A stretch of 64,000 bases of DNA from Anaerolineae bacterium (lineage in GTDB: Bacteria > Chloroflexota > Anaerolineae > Promineifilales > Promineifilaceae): assembly GCA_020848035.1 (NCBI GenBank), contig JADLAX010000030.1, positions 82,817 through 146,816 of the forward strand. The letters run 5' to 3'. A program made the position numbers and the translations under genes. Positions 8,185-16,908 of the stretch are shown here, one piece after another (positions within the stretch are counted from its first letter, which is position 1; every line of letters begins with the position of its first letter). The notes under the pieces are model-generated. The model saw only the letters and a program-made list of their open reading frames with translations, was not told the DNA's origin and searched no databases.

Positions 8185-10493
8185 GCCGCCTATTAAATTA
8201 CCTCCGCCGGATTGACCCTGGCTTTGCTGTGGTGCTGCTGCTGAGCCTGGTGGCCATTTGGCCGCTGGTGGCCCGCGCCAGCCTGCCGCAAGAAACAGAC
8301 GCCGAGCTGCACATCTTTCGCCTGATGGAGCTGAGTTACCTGGTGCGCAGCGGCGAATTTTACCCCCGCTGGGCGCCCGATTTTTACCACGGCTACGGCT
8401 ATCCCATTTTCAATTATTACGCGCCGCTAACTTACTACATTGGCCTGGTCATTGATTTAATGCCGAAGTTGGGGCCGGTGGCGGGCATCAAGTTTGTTCT
8501 GATTTTGGGCTTTTTGCTGGGGGCGCTGGGGCTGTACGGCTTGGTGCGGGACAATTGGGGGCGGGTTGGTGGCTATGTGGCTGCGGCCGTTTTTCTTTAC
8601 GCGCCCTACATTCAATATGTTGATCCCCACGTGCGCGGTGCCGTGCCAGAATCGTTTAGCTTCGGCGTTTTTCCGCTGGCGCTGTGGTGCATGGACCGCT
8701 TTTGGCGGCAACAAACGGGATGGCGCTGGGTGACGGCCGTTTTCACCGTTGCTGCCGTCATTCTCACCCACAACCTGATGGCCCTGCTCTTTTTTGGCCT
8801 GTTGGCCGCCTGGGCCGCCTGGCGCGTGGCTGAACTGTGGCTGGCGGAGGGGAAAACGGCCGCTTTGCACAAAGCGCGTGGCTTGGGCGGGATCTTGCTG
8901 CTGGGGCTGGGATTGGCGGCTTTTTTCTGGCTGCCAGTGATTTTGGAGCGCAACGCCGTTACCCTGAACACCCTCATTGGCAACAACGACAATTACGACT
9001 TTCGCACCCATTTTTTGTCCTTGCGTGAGCTGCTTGCCTTCTCTAGTCGGATCGATTGGGGGGCAACCGAGCCTGTTTTTCGCTTTAACCTGGGCGTGGC
9101 CCAGTGGCTGTTGGGCGGTGTCGGGCTGGTTATGCTGCTGCGGCGGCGCATGACACAGGCCAGGCATCTGCTCTTTTTTGCAATTGCCTTTGTGGCCCTG
9201 GTTTTTATGCAGCTGCCCCAATCGAAATTCCTGTGGGAAGCGACGCCGATTTTGCCCTTTTTCCAGTTTCCCTGGCGCTTGTTGGGCGGCACGGTGATCA
9301 TGTTGGCGGTGCTGGCGGGGGCGGGAACGGCCGTCTGGCTGCAACGCACCCCTCGATTTGCCAATTGGATGACGGTGGCGACCATTGCCCTGCCGCTGCT
9401 GCTGGCGCTACCCCTTAGCCAGCCCGCCCCGTGGCCCGATTTTGGCGAAGTTAACCGGTTGCGCCTGACGCTCATCGAGCTGCGTGGCCGTTGGCTGGGC
9501 ACCACTTCCACTTCCGACTACGTGCCTGCCACGGTCGATGCCGTGCCGCGCCGGGAAGCGGCTGTGGTTGAAGGATTTTTTGAGAACCAACCGCTGGATC
9601 GAGTAAATCGGCCAACGTTACCAGAGGGTGTGATAGTAGAGACGGAGAACATTACGCCGCTGCACATACGCTACTCTATCAACGCACCGGAAAGGTTTCG
9701 CCTGCGCCTCTTTATTTTTGATTTTCCTGGTTGGCACGTTACGGTCGATGGCGAACCAGCGGAGACGGAGCTGGGCTTGCCGGAAGGGTTCATTGTGGTG
9801 AAGGTGCCCGCTGGGGAACACGTGGTTGAGGTTCGCTTTGGCAGCACGCCAGCCCGCACGGCCGCCTGGGTGGGAACGGCCGTTTCCCTCTTCATCACGC
9901 TTTTGGTTGCCTGGCAGCTGCGCCGTCGAGCCGCAACGACCTTTGCCGCGCCGTGGACAAGGCTGGATCAATGGGCGGTGGGGACGGTTGGCTTGGTAAC
10001 GGCCGTTACCCTCTTCATCCTCCAGCCCAGCCACATTTTGCATGACAACTCCACCGACTGGACCGTAGAACCGGCCCAGATTGATACCCTGGTCGATTTT
10101 GGCGGCCAGATTGCCCTCATCGGCATCGACCGCTCGCAAGAAGAAGTGCGGCCGGGTGATACAATCACCGTCAACGTTTATTGGAAGGCGCAGCAGCTGC
10201 TGGAAATCAACTACCAATCGTTCCTGCACGTCTTAAAGGCAGATGGCAGCCTGCTGACCCAATCAGACCACCTGAACCCGGGTGATTATCCGACACGCCG
10301 CTGGCCGTTGGACCGGTACGTACGCGATGAGTTTGTGCTTACCATCCCTAAGGACGCGCTGCCGGGCAGCTACCCCGTTACCGCCGGGCTGTGGGTGCAG
10401 GCCGAGGGCTGGCGGCTGCCCGTCCTGGACGCCAGCGGCAATCAGATTGATGATAAGGCGACGTTGTTTACGCTGACCGTGGTGGATGAGTAA
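8181..10493 (+). CDS. PTPS-related polytopic membrane protein with two C-terminal beta domains
   Basis: Protein of 770 residues. The N-terminal region matches the family Pfam calls 6-pyruvoyl-tetrahydropterin-synthase-related membrane proteins, which are glycosyltransferase-like polytopic proteins despite the name: DAELHIFRLMEL, then GEFYPRWAPDFYHGYGYP at about residues 40-75. About eleven helices follow. A YfhO-like periplasmic segment (DFPGWHVTVDGEPAE ... VPAGEHVVEVRF, about 515-555) precedes two more helices. The last 120 residues are the module shared with the upstream genes (VNVYWKAQQ, LHVLKADGSLL). Its place among GT39 genes suggests a role in glycan transfer, but no activity is established for this family. 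Confidence 0.7.
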   Translation: MSRLLNYLRRIDPGFAVVLLLSLVAIWPLVARASLPQETDAELHIFRLMELSYLVRSGEFYPRWAPDFYHGYGYPIFNYYAPLTYYIGLVIDLMPKLGPVAGIKFVLILGFLLGALGLYGLVRDNWGRVGGYVAAAVFLYAPYIQYVDPHVRGAVPESFSFGVFPLALWCMDRFWRQQTGWRWVTAVFTVAAVILTHNLMALLFFGLLAAWAAWRVAELWLAEGKTAALHKARGLGGILLLGLGLAAFFWLPVILERNAVTLNTLIGNNDNYDFRTHFLSLRELLAFSSRIDWGATEPVFRFNLGVAQWLLGGVGLVMLLRRRMTQARHLLFFAIAFVALVFMQLPQSKFLWEATPILPFFQFPWRLLGGTVIMLAVLAGAGTAVWLQRTPRFANWMTVATIALPLLLALPLSQPAPWPDFGEVNRLRLTLIELRGRWLGTTSTSDYVPATVDAVPRREAAVVEGFFENQPLDRVNRPTLPEGVIVETENITPLHIRYSINAPERFRLRLFIFDFPGWHVTVDGEPAETELGLPEGFIVVKVPAGEHVVEVRFGSTPARTAAWVGTAVSLFITLLVAWQLRRRAATTFAAPWTRLDQWAVGTVGLVTAVTLFILQPSHILHDNSTDWTVEPAQIDTLVDFGGQIALIGIDRSQEEVRPGDTITVNVYWKAQQLLEINYQSFLHVLKADGSLLTQSDHLNPGDYPTRRWPLDRYVRDEFVLTIPKDALPGSYPVTAGLWVQAEGWRLPVLDASGNQIDDKATLFTLTVVDE

Positions 10494-10495
10494 TT

Positions 10496-10572
10496 GGGTA
10501 ATTGGGTAATTGGGTAATTGGGTAATTACCTGCCACCTGCCACCTGCCACCTGCCACCTGCAACTTGCAACT
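10496..10572 (+). repeat. Two abutting short tandem repeats in a gene leader
   Basis: Four copies of a 9-base unit (GTAATTGGG) run straight into 7-base units (CCTGCCA, then variants CCTGCAA/CTTGCAA). Together they fill the whole gap between the stop at 10493 and the ATG at 10573, leaving no Shine-Dalgarno site. The heptamer is the same word seen in the hairpin at 48331-48394. Unit number could vary by slippage. Confidence 0.85.
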
Positions 10573-12804
10573 ATGACAAACTTCTTCCGCAATAAACCCA
10601 CGCTTTCGCTTACCCTTATTTTTACGCTGCTGGCGGCGCTGTTTTTGCACCGGGCGCTGTTTCCGGCGGCGGGCATGGCGCTGGCGGGGCTGGATGCCCG
10701 GAGTTTGTTTGTGCCGTGGTGGGAGTTTGCACGGACGGCCGTTTTCTCCGGCCATCTTCCTCTGTGGGACGCCAACAGCTTTAGCGGCTACCCCTTCCTG
10801 AGCAATCCGCAGGTGGCCCTGTTTTACCCGCTGAACTGGCCGCTGCTCCTGCTGCCAGTGCGTTTTGGCCTGAGCTGGCACGTCCTGGTGCATCTGGTCG
10901 TCGCCGGGCTGGGCATGTTTTTTCTGGTGCGCTACCTCAGCGGCAGCACGGCCGGGGCATGGCTGGCAGCGCTGGCCTTCGCCTTCAGCGGCTTCATCGC
11001 GGCGCGGATTTGGGCGGGGCACATCGGCCTCATCGCCACCGACGTGTGGCTGCCCTGGCTGATTTTGGCCACGGCCTGGAGTGTCCAGCAGAAGACAATC
11101 TGGTCGGCGATGATCGCTGGTATTCCGCTGGGCCTGGCCATTTTGGCCGGGCATACCACCTCGCTGCTGTACATCGGGCTGGCCTGGGGGCTGTTTGCCG
11201 TCTACCTGCTGCTCACCACGCCCCACCGCTGGCTCGTCGTCCGCCAGATGGCAATGATGACGGTGGTGGGTTTTTTGCTGGCCGGGGTGCAGCTGGTGCC
11301 GCTGGCCGAATTTTCTACCGTCTCCTCCCGCGCCGCCGAACCGAGCTTTGCCTTTGCCACGGCGTACTCGCTGCCGCCGTCGCACATCATTACCTGGCTG
11401 CTGCCGGAATTTTTTGGCGAGCCGACCCGGGCGGGTTACTGGAGCGTGCCCGCTTTCGATGAGCTGACCTATTACGTCGGGCTGCTGCCGCTGCTGGGAT
11501 TGGCCCTGGCGCTGCGCAAGCCGTCGAAATTGAGCTGGTTTTATCTGGCGCTGCTGGTGCTGGGCTTTTTGCTGGCGCTGGGCAGCTACGGCTTCCTCTA
11601 CGGCATCTTTTACGATTTGCTGCCGCCGTTCCGCCTGGCCCGTGCGCCGGGGCGGGCGGCGTTTTTGCTGGTGTTTGCTCTGCCTGCGCTGCTGGGCGAG
11701 GCGGTGGCCCAGTGGGAACGGCGCGATTGGGACGAGAAATCGGCTGGATTTATGCGCTGGCTGGTGGGGGGAACGGCCGTTGCCAGCCTCACCTCCCTGG
11801 CGGCCACCGGGGCCGTTTTTGCCGCCCAACACCCCACGGAGACAAGCGGCCGTTTGTGGCATCAGCTGGGCGGCTGGGGAATTGCAGTAGTGGGGATAGT
11901 GGTTAGTGGCTGGGTGCTGGTTAGATATTTTGCGGAGGGGGATGCGGTTAAGAAACGGTGGTGGTTGGGGGGATTGGCGCTGCTGCTGGTGGCGGATTTG
12001 TGGATTTTTGGTTTTAAGCTGGTGGGGGTGGGCAGTACGGCCGTTGATCCCCTCTGGCCCGACGCCAGGCAGCTCATCGGTGAGACGGAGCTGCGGGTGC
12101 TGCCCTGGGGCATCTCCATTTTTGAGCAAAACGGGGCGGCACAGGTGGGGCTGGGTTCCGTTTTTGGCTACAACGCGCTGGAGGTGGGGGCCAACATCGC
12201 CTTTGCCTCATCGGTGCCCGACCCGCGCTCAACGGCGTACGATATTTTGGGCGCGGGGTACGTCGTGGCCACCAATCCGCTGCAAGGAGTGGAGGAGGGG
12301 GAACGGCCGTTAACCCTGCTGGGCAACACAGATCGCGTCTGGGTCTACCAGCGGGGCCGCGCGCTGCCGCTGGCTCGCCTGGTGACGCAGGTGGAAATCA
12401 TCTCAGATGCGGCTGCCGCCACCGCCCGCGTGCACCAGCCCGATTTTGATCCCACAACGACGGCGATTTTAGAGGCGGAACCGGATTGCGCTTTGGCTGG
12501 TGGTGAAGCGGGAACGGCCGTTGTCACCGAAAAGGCCAACGGCTACTGGCAAATCCAAACCAGCAGCCCCGCGCCCGCGCTGCTGGTCTTGAGCGAGACG
12601 GCGTATCCCGGCTGGCGGGTATATGTGGATGGGGTGGAACAGGAGTGGGCAGTGGCGTATACGGCCGTACGCGCCACCTGTATCCCCGCCGGAGAACACA
12701 CCATCGAATGGCACTACCAGCCGCGCAGCTATGCCATCGGCGGGCTGTTGTCGCTGCTGGGGCTGGTGTTGGTGGGAACGGCCGTGTGGCGCAAACCGTG
12801 GTAG
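10573..12804 (+). CDS. YfhO-family polytopic membrane protein
   Basis: Protein of 743 residues. The open frame extends back to TTG 10510 only through tandem repeats, so ATG 10573 is taken. The N-terminal loop is typical of YfhO proteins (LDARSLFVPWW, then GHLPLWDANSFSGYPFLSNP, residues 40-80). About twelve helices follow. The C-terminal periplasmic domain shows the family signature (YPGWRVYVDG, then IPAGEHTIEWHY) before a last helix. YfhO proteins are glycosyltransferase-like; some Gram-positive members glycosylate teichoic acids. Here the acceptor is unknown. The 3' end overlaps the convergent sulfotransferase gene by 76 bases. Confidence 0.75.
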   Translation: MTNFFRNKPTLSLTLIFTLLAALFLHRALFPAAGMALAGLDARSLFVPWWEFARTAVFSGHLPLWDANSFSGYPFLSNPQVALFYPLNWPLLLLPVRFGLSWHVLVHLVVAGLGMFFLVRYLSGSTAGAWLAALAFAFSGFIAARIWAGHIGLIATDVWLPWLILATAWSVQQKTIWSAMIAGIPLGLAILAGHTTSLLYIGLAWGLFAVYLLLTTPHRWLVVRQMAMMTVVGFLLAGVQLVPLAEFSTVSSRAAEPSFAFATAYSLPPSHIITWLLPEFFGEPTRAGYWSVPAFDELTYYVGLLPLLGLALALRKPSKLSWFYLALLVLGFLLALGSYGFLYGIFYDLLPPFRLARAPGRAAFLLVFALPALLGEAVAQWERRDWDEKSAGFMRWLVGGTAVASLTSLAATGAVFAAQHPTETSGRLWHQLGGWGIAVVGIVVSGWVLVRYFAEGDAVKKRWWLGGLALLLVADLWIFGFKLVGVGSTAVDPLWPDARQLIGETELRVLPWGISIFEQNGAAQVGLGSVFGYNALEVGANIAFASSVPDPRSTAYDILGAGYVVATNPLQGVEEGERPLTLLGNTDRVWVYQRGRALPLARLVTQVEIISDAAAATARVHQPDFDPTTTAILEAEPDCALAGGEAGTAVVTEKANGYWQIQTSSPAPALLVLSETAYPGWRVYVDGVEQEWAVAYTAVRATCIPAGEHTIEWHYQPRSYAIGGLLSLLGLVLVGTAVWRKPW

Positions 12805-13856
12805 CGTCGCGGCTGTGCCGTGTGCTCCCCTGTAGGCACCTCTCGTCCACTGGGCGCTGCAAACAGCGTATCGTAGGGAAAGTCGCTGCCCAGCTTGACC
12901 AATTCTGCCCGGCAGTAGGCATCAATGCGCTGCTGCTGGGCGGCGGTGAGCAATTCGCTGGAGTTGCCAACCTTGCCCTTCCGCATCATTTTGCCGTTTG
13001 GATTGCTCCACGGCGTCAGCCGCCCCGGGTAAAACTTGTGGTTGATGGTTCGCATGTGGGCAAATGAACTCTGGTCAACCACCAACGCGGCCTCTTCCGG
13101 CGTCAGCGCTACGCCCATAAACTCGGCCATGCGCGGGACCACGGCCTCGCCCAATCGTTTCATTTCGGGATAGAGCAAAAACAGCACATTGGGCTGGTGC
13201 CGTACTGCCCAGAACGTGGCGGCATGCCGCGCCCAGGAGCCAAACAAAAAGTCGTCCGATAAAAATACGTCGATGAAAGCATCCAGCGAAGGGGTCAGCG
13301 GCCCAAAGCTGGTGTCGCGCGCAAAATAGTAGCCGGACACCGCTACTTCCTTGGGATCGCGCACTACACAAATGTAACGCGCCGCTTCCCGAAACGGAAT
13401 CAAATCCAGCGGCAAATGGGATTTAATGATGCGCAGACCGGTCGGCGCATTTTGCCAGACGATATCGTGCTGAATGTCCAGGGCGTAGCCGGGCATACCG
13501 TCTGGCCAGGGGATCACGTCGTGGACGTGTTCAAATTCGGCCTGGCCCCGGTTGGCGATAAGATGGGCCATCTGCATGGTCCAGTTTGTGCCGCTTTTGT
13601 AGTAGGCGCTGACAATCACGTCATGGGGCGTTGGTTCGTAACCGGCAAAGCTGGTTTCCCATTGGGTCTTCTCTTTAAGCAGGATGTTTGTTCTGGTGAA
13701 GAGAGACACCATCAGGCCAGCTTTTTCGATGAGCCAAAATATGGGAACGAACAAAAGATAGGTGGGCAACCATAAAATTTTGGCCGCCAGCGCCATTTTT
13801 TGCTCGTCTCGCCGCCGTTTTTCCTGCTGGGCTTGAATCAGGTTTAGCTGTGTCAT
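12729..13856 (-). CDS. Sulfotransferase (PF00685 type), membrane-anchored
   Basis: Protein of 375 residues that should transfer sulfate from PAPS to a hydroxyl group. The 5'-phosphosulfate loop is YYKSGTNWTM (about 85-95), the 3'-phosphate site is VVRDPKEVAVSGYYF, and the C-terminal RKGKVGNSSELLT matches the RKG...LT motif of cytosolic-type sulfotransferases. A hydrophobic stretch at 28-50 may anchor it. The ATG at 13856 is preferred to that at 13871 because AAGGAG lies 5 bases before it and the promoter at 13883-13910 would leave almost no leader for the earlier ATG. The last 25 codons are antisense to the YfhO gene and look non-homologous. The acceptor is unknown. Confidence 0.85.
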   Translation of the reverse strand: MTQLNLIQAQQEKRRRDEQKMALAAKILWLPTYLLFVPIFWLIEKAGLMVSLFTRTNILLKEKTQWETSFAGYEPTPHDVIVSAYYKSGTNWTMQMAHLIANRGQAEFEHVHDVIPWPDGMPGYALDIQHDIVWQNAPTGLRIIKSHLPLDLIPFREAARYICVVRDPKEVAVSGYYFARDTSFGPLTPSLDAFIDVFLSDDFLFGSWARHAATFWAVRHQPNVLFLLYPEMKRLGEAVVPRMAEFMGVALTPEEAALVVDQSSFAHMRTINHKFYPGRLTPWSNPNGKMMRKGKVGNSSELLTAAQQQRIDAYCRAELVKLGSDFPYDTLFAAPSGREVPTGEHTAQPRRYHGLRHTAVPTNTSPSSDNSPPMA

Positions 13857-13882
13857 GTGTTCTCCTTCCATAGGGTTTGCCT

Positions 13883-13910
13883 ATTATACGCTGGAGAATA
13901 GATGCGTCAG
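13883..13910 (-). promoter_or_regulatory. Sigma-70-type promoter for the sulfotransferase gene
   Basis: On the minus strand, -10 TATAAT (13883-13888) and -35 CTGACG (13905-13910) are separated by 16 bases. The predicted transcript begins about 20 bases before the ATG at 13856. Confidence 0.5.
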
Positions 13911-14039
13911 CTTTTTACCTGCAAATTTGGCGTAAATCAGCTTCAGTTTTAATGGCAAACTGGGGGTGGGATTGGTAGGAACGGCCGTGCAAAATCTCAT
14001 CATCAAAGGAACGGTTCATAGGAGTACAGTTCTGGACAT

Positions 14040-14064
14040 TAGAATTTCTGCTGGTAGAATTTCT
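14040..14064 (+). promoter_or_regulatory. Direct repeat upstream of the DUF6941-HicAB operon
   Basis: TAGAATTTCT occurs at 14040-14049 and again at 14055-14064, 15 bases apart, about 90 bases before the first gene of the operon. HicB-type antitoxins usually autoregulate, so this could be an operator, but nothing else supports it. Confidence 0.25.
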
Positions 14065-14150
14065 TAAGACAAGTGCCATGTTCTAAATTTAGCTGAATTC
14101 TTCTCAAAGCAATCAGATAGTTTGTTGCAATAATGTAAGGGAGTATTTCT

Positions 14151-14558
14151 ATGCTTGCTACTGTTCTTCTAGCTGACTTTGCTAATCTCACTGACAATTC
14201 CAAAATTAATGTAATGGGAGTCTTTAGGCAGATTAACGCAGGTCAGTTCCCTTGCCGACACCTGTCCATGTATTTAGTCATCAACTTGCAAACAATGCCG
14301 CTTGATGAGCTGCACGGCGAAATGGTATTGGTTGCCCGCTTGATTGATGCTGATGGGACCGTGCTTCATCAACTGGAGATGCCATTCACATTTCCTGAAT
14401 GGAGTGGCAACCTTCGTCCCGAAGCCAATTTCATTTTTCAGATTAACAACCTGCAATTCTCTTATCCTGGAGAGTATGTATGGGATGTTTTTGTTAACGA
14501 TGAAAATGTAGGGCGGTATGAATTTAATCTAAACCAACAAGCCAAAGAAAATGGATAG
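14151..14558 (+). CDS. DUF6941-like protein
   Basis: Protein of 135 residues. The start is supported by AAGGGAG about 7 bases upstream. The N-terminus (TVLLADFANLTDNSKINVMG, then VFRQINAGQFPC) and the alternating beta-strand pattern fit the uncharacterised family I know as DUF6941; no function is known. There is no signal peptide or membrane segment. It is AT-rich compared with both flanks and ends 5 bases before the HicA-like gene, so the three genes to 15149 look like one operon. Family assignment is from memory of the pattern. Confidence 0.6.
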   Translation: MLATVLLADFANLTDNSKINVMGVFRQINAGQFPCRHLSMYLVINLQTMPLDELHGEMVLVARLIDADGTVLHQLEMPFTFPEWSGNLRPEANFIFQINNLQFSYPGEYVWDVFVNDENVGRYEFNLNQQAKENG

Positions 14559-14563
14559 AAGAA

Positions 14564-14830
14564 GTGTCTACCTCTGCTGATAAGCTGTTTGAACGTGCTA
14601 AAATTCAACAAACTGGCTGGAAGCGTCAGGAACTTGATAGACTTTATAGCGGTTTTGGATTTATAATCCGCAACGGTCGGAGTCATGACATTGTTAGCCA
14701 TCCAGGTTATCCTATGCTTCGAGAAACGCTACCTCGACACCGTGATGTTAAACCTGTATACGTCCGAAATGCAGTCAGGCTTATTAACGAGTTAAACAAT
14801 CTTCAAAAGGAGGATCACGAAAATGAATGA
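14564..14830 (+). CDS. HicA-like mRNA interferase toxin
   Basis: Protein of 88 residues starting at GTG. It has the HicA double-stranded-RNA-binding-like pattern: TGWKRQELDRLYSGFGF, then a basic RNGRSHDIVSHPGYP segment with the catalytic-type histidine, then a C-terminal helix (YVRNAVRLINELNNL). HicA toxins cleave mRNA and are held inactive by HicB. It is somewhat longer than classical HicA (about 60 residues) because of an N-terminal extension. It overlaps the antitoxin gene by 8 bases in the usual toxin-first order. No strong ribosome site is seen, consistent with low translation of the toxin. Confidence 0.75.
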   Translation: MSTSADKLFERAKIQQTGWKRQELDRLYSGFGFIIRNGRSHDIVSHPGYPMLRETLPRHRDVKPVYVRNAVRLINELNNLQKEDHENE

Positions 14831-15149
14831 ACAGCTTTGGCAGCAGGCACAAGAATTGGCGGAACGTCGCTATTTTACAGTGATTCGCCGTGAAGAAATG
14901 GGGGATGACGAATCTTACTATGAAGCGACTCATCCTGATTTACCCGGATGCAGAGCTGATGGTAAAACACCAGAAGAAGCCAAACAGGAACTCGCAAAAG
15001 CCCGCATGGATTTTATTTATTTTTTGCTTGAAGATGGTTTGCCTGTGCCAGAACCTCAGACCTACGCGGTCCAGGCAAAAGGTGAACTGCTAAGAGAATC
15101 AACGATCCCACATCATGACTATGTGGTTGAGAAGCTGCCTCCCCTATAA
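14823..15149 (+). CDS. HicB-like antitoxin
   Basis: Protein of 108 residues with a strong ribosome site (AAAAGGAGG at 14805-14813). The partial RNase H-like HicB fold is visible: YYEATHPDLPGCRADGKTPE, then EAKQELAKARMDFIYFLLED and a proline-rich GLPVPEP. HicB neutralises HicA. No C-terminal helix-turn-helix or ribbon-helix-helix domain is evident, so DNA binding is doubtful. It ends 10 bases before the stop of the convergent ABC-F gene. Confidence 0.78.
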   Translation: MNEQLWQQAQELAERRYFTVIRREEMGDDESYYEATHPDLPGCRADGKTPEEAKQELAKARMDFIYFLLEDGLPVPEPQTYAVQAKGELLRESTIPHHDYVVEKLPPL

Positions 15150-15159
15150 CAATTCCTTC

Positions 15160-16782
15160 CTACACGTATATCAATTCCAAACGGCCGTCATCCACCAGCC
15201 AAAGTTTGGTAGCGAATTGCTCAATGAAATACCGGTCGTGCACGACGGCGAGGATGGTGCCTTCGAACTGGCTGAGCGCTTCCTCGAACATGGTGCGCGA
15301 GGGGATGTCCAGGTGGTTGGTGGGCTCGTCCAGCAGCAGGAAGTTGCAGCCGGAGGCGACCAATCGGGCCAGCTCTAGCCGCGTCCGTTCGCCGTAACTG
15401 AGACGGCCGTTGGGCCGCAGTGAATCATCCCCCGTGAACAAAAAGTAGTGCAAAAAGGCGCGGGCATCCGTCTCGTTGAGCGGGGCAACGGCCTGGATGG
15501 TGCTGAGCGGCGTTTGTGCCGCGTCGAGCAGCTCCTGTTCCTGGGACATATAGCCAAGCTGGACGCTCTGTCCCAGCCGTACGTGCCCGGCCAGCGGCGT
15601 TAGCTGCCCGGCGATGGTGCGCAGCAGGGTGGTTTTGCCGCTGCCATTCTCTCCAGTGAGGATGATGCGTTCGCCTGCCTGGGCTTGCAGGTTGATTTGG
15701 GTGAGCAGCGGCGCGTGGCCAGGGTAGCCGACGGCCAACTCTTCCAGAAAGAGCACATCTTTGCCCAGGTGGGGCGCTTCATCTAAATCCAGCTTCATTT
15801 GCCAGCTGCGCAGCGGCTTTTCGACGCGCTCGTCGGATTCCAGGTAGCGGTCGAGCTTTTTCTCGCGCGATTTGGCTTTGTTGGCCACTTTTTTGGCCAG
15901 GCGGCGCACGTTGGGCTGGCGCGGCGTGGTGGTTCGTTCCACGGAGCGAGCCTGCTCGAAGGTGCGCTGGATGTCTTGCTTCATGCGGCGGATTTCATAT
16001 TGTTGATCTTTCCAGGTGGACAGGTGTTTTTCCTGCTCGCTGAGGTATTGGCGCAGGTAGTCGGTGTAGTTGCCGGGGTAGTCGCGGATGGTGTGGCTGT
16101 GCGGATTGAGATCGAGGATGCGGTTGGCGGTCTGGTTCAAGAAGGCGCGGTCGTGGGAGACGATGAGGACGCCACCGTTGAAGCCGCGCAGCCACGCTTC
16201 CAGCCATTCCAGCATGCCGATATCCAGGTGGTTGGTTGGCTCGTCGAGCAGGAGCAGCTGCGGTTCATCGAGCAGGATGAGGACGAGGGCGAGGCGCGTT
16301 TTTTGGCCGCCGCTGAGGCTGCGCACCAGCAGGTTGGGGTCGAGGTGGTCCAGTTGGAAAGTGGCAAGGAGGGGTTGGATACGGCCGTAATCTGCCCGAT
16401 TCAACTTCTCCAACACCGCATCATACTTCAGTTGAATTTCCTCGTGGTCAGGCTGCTCCGCCAGCGAATGGGCCAACTGGCCCAACTCAGCCTCCAATTC
16501 GTCCGGGTCGCCAACGGTCTGGTGCAGCAGTTCACCCAGCGTCTGGTTCTCATCGGGCAAAAAGCCCTGGGCCAGGTAGCCAATGCGCAGGTTGGGTGGG
16601 TTCAACGTGATGCCGCCGCGATCCGACTGTTCCTGCCCGGTGAGCAGGCGCATGAGCGTGCTTTTGCCGCTGCCGTTGGGGCCAATCAGCCCGACGCGCT
16701 CGCCCGCGTTGATCGAAAATGTGATGTTTTCCAGAATAGGAGAAAGCCCGTAGGCCTTAGAAAGGTTGTGTGCCGTTAACAT
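15160..16782 (-). CDS. ABC-F family ATPase (ribosome-associated)
   Basis: Protein of 540 residues with two ATPase domains and no membrane segment. Domain 1: Walker A GPNGSGKST (34-42), signature LSGGQKTRL, Walker B LLLLDEPTNHLD. Domain 2: Walker A GENGSGKTT, signature LSYGERTRL, Walker B FLLLDEPTNHLD. Between them is a basic linker of about 80 residues (RRLAKKVANKAKSREKKL), the part that reaches into the ribosome in ABC-F proteins. Members act on translation; some give resistance to ribosome-targeting antibiotics. Which type this is cannot be told from sequence. Its leader contains a promoter, a tiny reading frame and a hairpin covering the ribosome site, listed separately. Confidence 0.92.
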   Translation of the reverse strand: MLTAHNLSKAYGLSPILENITFSINAGERVGLIGPNGSGKSTLMRLLTGQEQSDRGGITLNPPNLRIGYLAQGFLPDENQTLGELLHQTVGDPDELEAELGQLAHSLAEQPDHEEIQLKYDAVLEKLNRADYGRIQPLLATFQLDHLDPNLLVRSLSGGQKTRLALVLILLDEPQLLLLDEPTNHLDIGMLEWLEAWLRGFNGGVLIVSHDRAFLNQTANRILDLNPHSHTIRDYPGNYTDYLRQYLSEQEKHLSTWKDQQYEIRRMKQDIQRTFEQARSVERTTTPRQPNVRRLAKKVANKAKSREKKLDRYLESDERVEKPLRSWQMKLDLDEAPHLGKDVLFLEELAVGYPGHAPLLTQINLQAQAGERIILTGENGSGKTTLLRTIAGQLTPLAGHVRLGQSVQLGYMSQEQELLDAAQTPLSTIQAVAPLNETDARAFLHYFLFTGDDSLRPNGRLSYGERTRLELARLVASGCNFLLLDEPTNHLDIPSRTMFEEALSQFEGTILAVVHDRYFIEQFATKLWLVDDGRLELIYV

Positions 16783-16873
16783 GAGTTCACCCGTTTTGGC
16801 GGCGCCGCGCGCCAGCCACCATTGCCCCGTTGGGGGTCACATTAGAAATCAGAAAAACAATGGGATGAACTCA
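16782..16873 (-). promoter_or_regulatory. Hairpin sequestering the ABC-F ribosome site
   Basis: In the transcript, TGAGTTCATCCC (16873 to 16862) can pair with GGGTGAACTCA (16792 to 16782): eleven pairs with one bulged U. The second arm contains the Shine-Dalgarno sequence GGGTGA and the A of the ABC-F start codon. The loop of about 69 bases has its own GC-rich pairing. Upstream TTCACCC (16899-16893) could compete for the same GGGTGAA. This arrangement fits translational attenuation. Confidence 0.55.
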
Positions 16874-16882
16874 ATCCGTCAT
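16871..16882 (-). CDS. Three-codon leader ORF (Met-Thr-Asp)
   Basis: ATGACGGATTGA is preceded by GAGGTGA with GAGG six bases from the ATG. Its stop codon is the first three bases of the 5' arm of the hairpin that hides the ABC-F ribosome site. A ribosome stalled or terminating here would cover that arm and free the ABC-F start. It could be chance because it is so short. Confidence 0.4.
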   Translation of the reverse strand: MTD

Positions 16883-16908
16883 GGGTCACCTCGGGTGAAG
16901 ATGTGCCT

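Noticed and set aside
10468..12129. Minus-strand frame of 553 residues across the YfhO gene
   Set aside because: Antisense to a well-supported gene, Gln/Arg/Pro-rich low complexity, no domain.
15799..16779. Long plus-strand frame opposite the ABC-F gene
   Set aside because: Antisense shadow of a clear ABC-F gene; composition follows third-position GC bias of the real gene.
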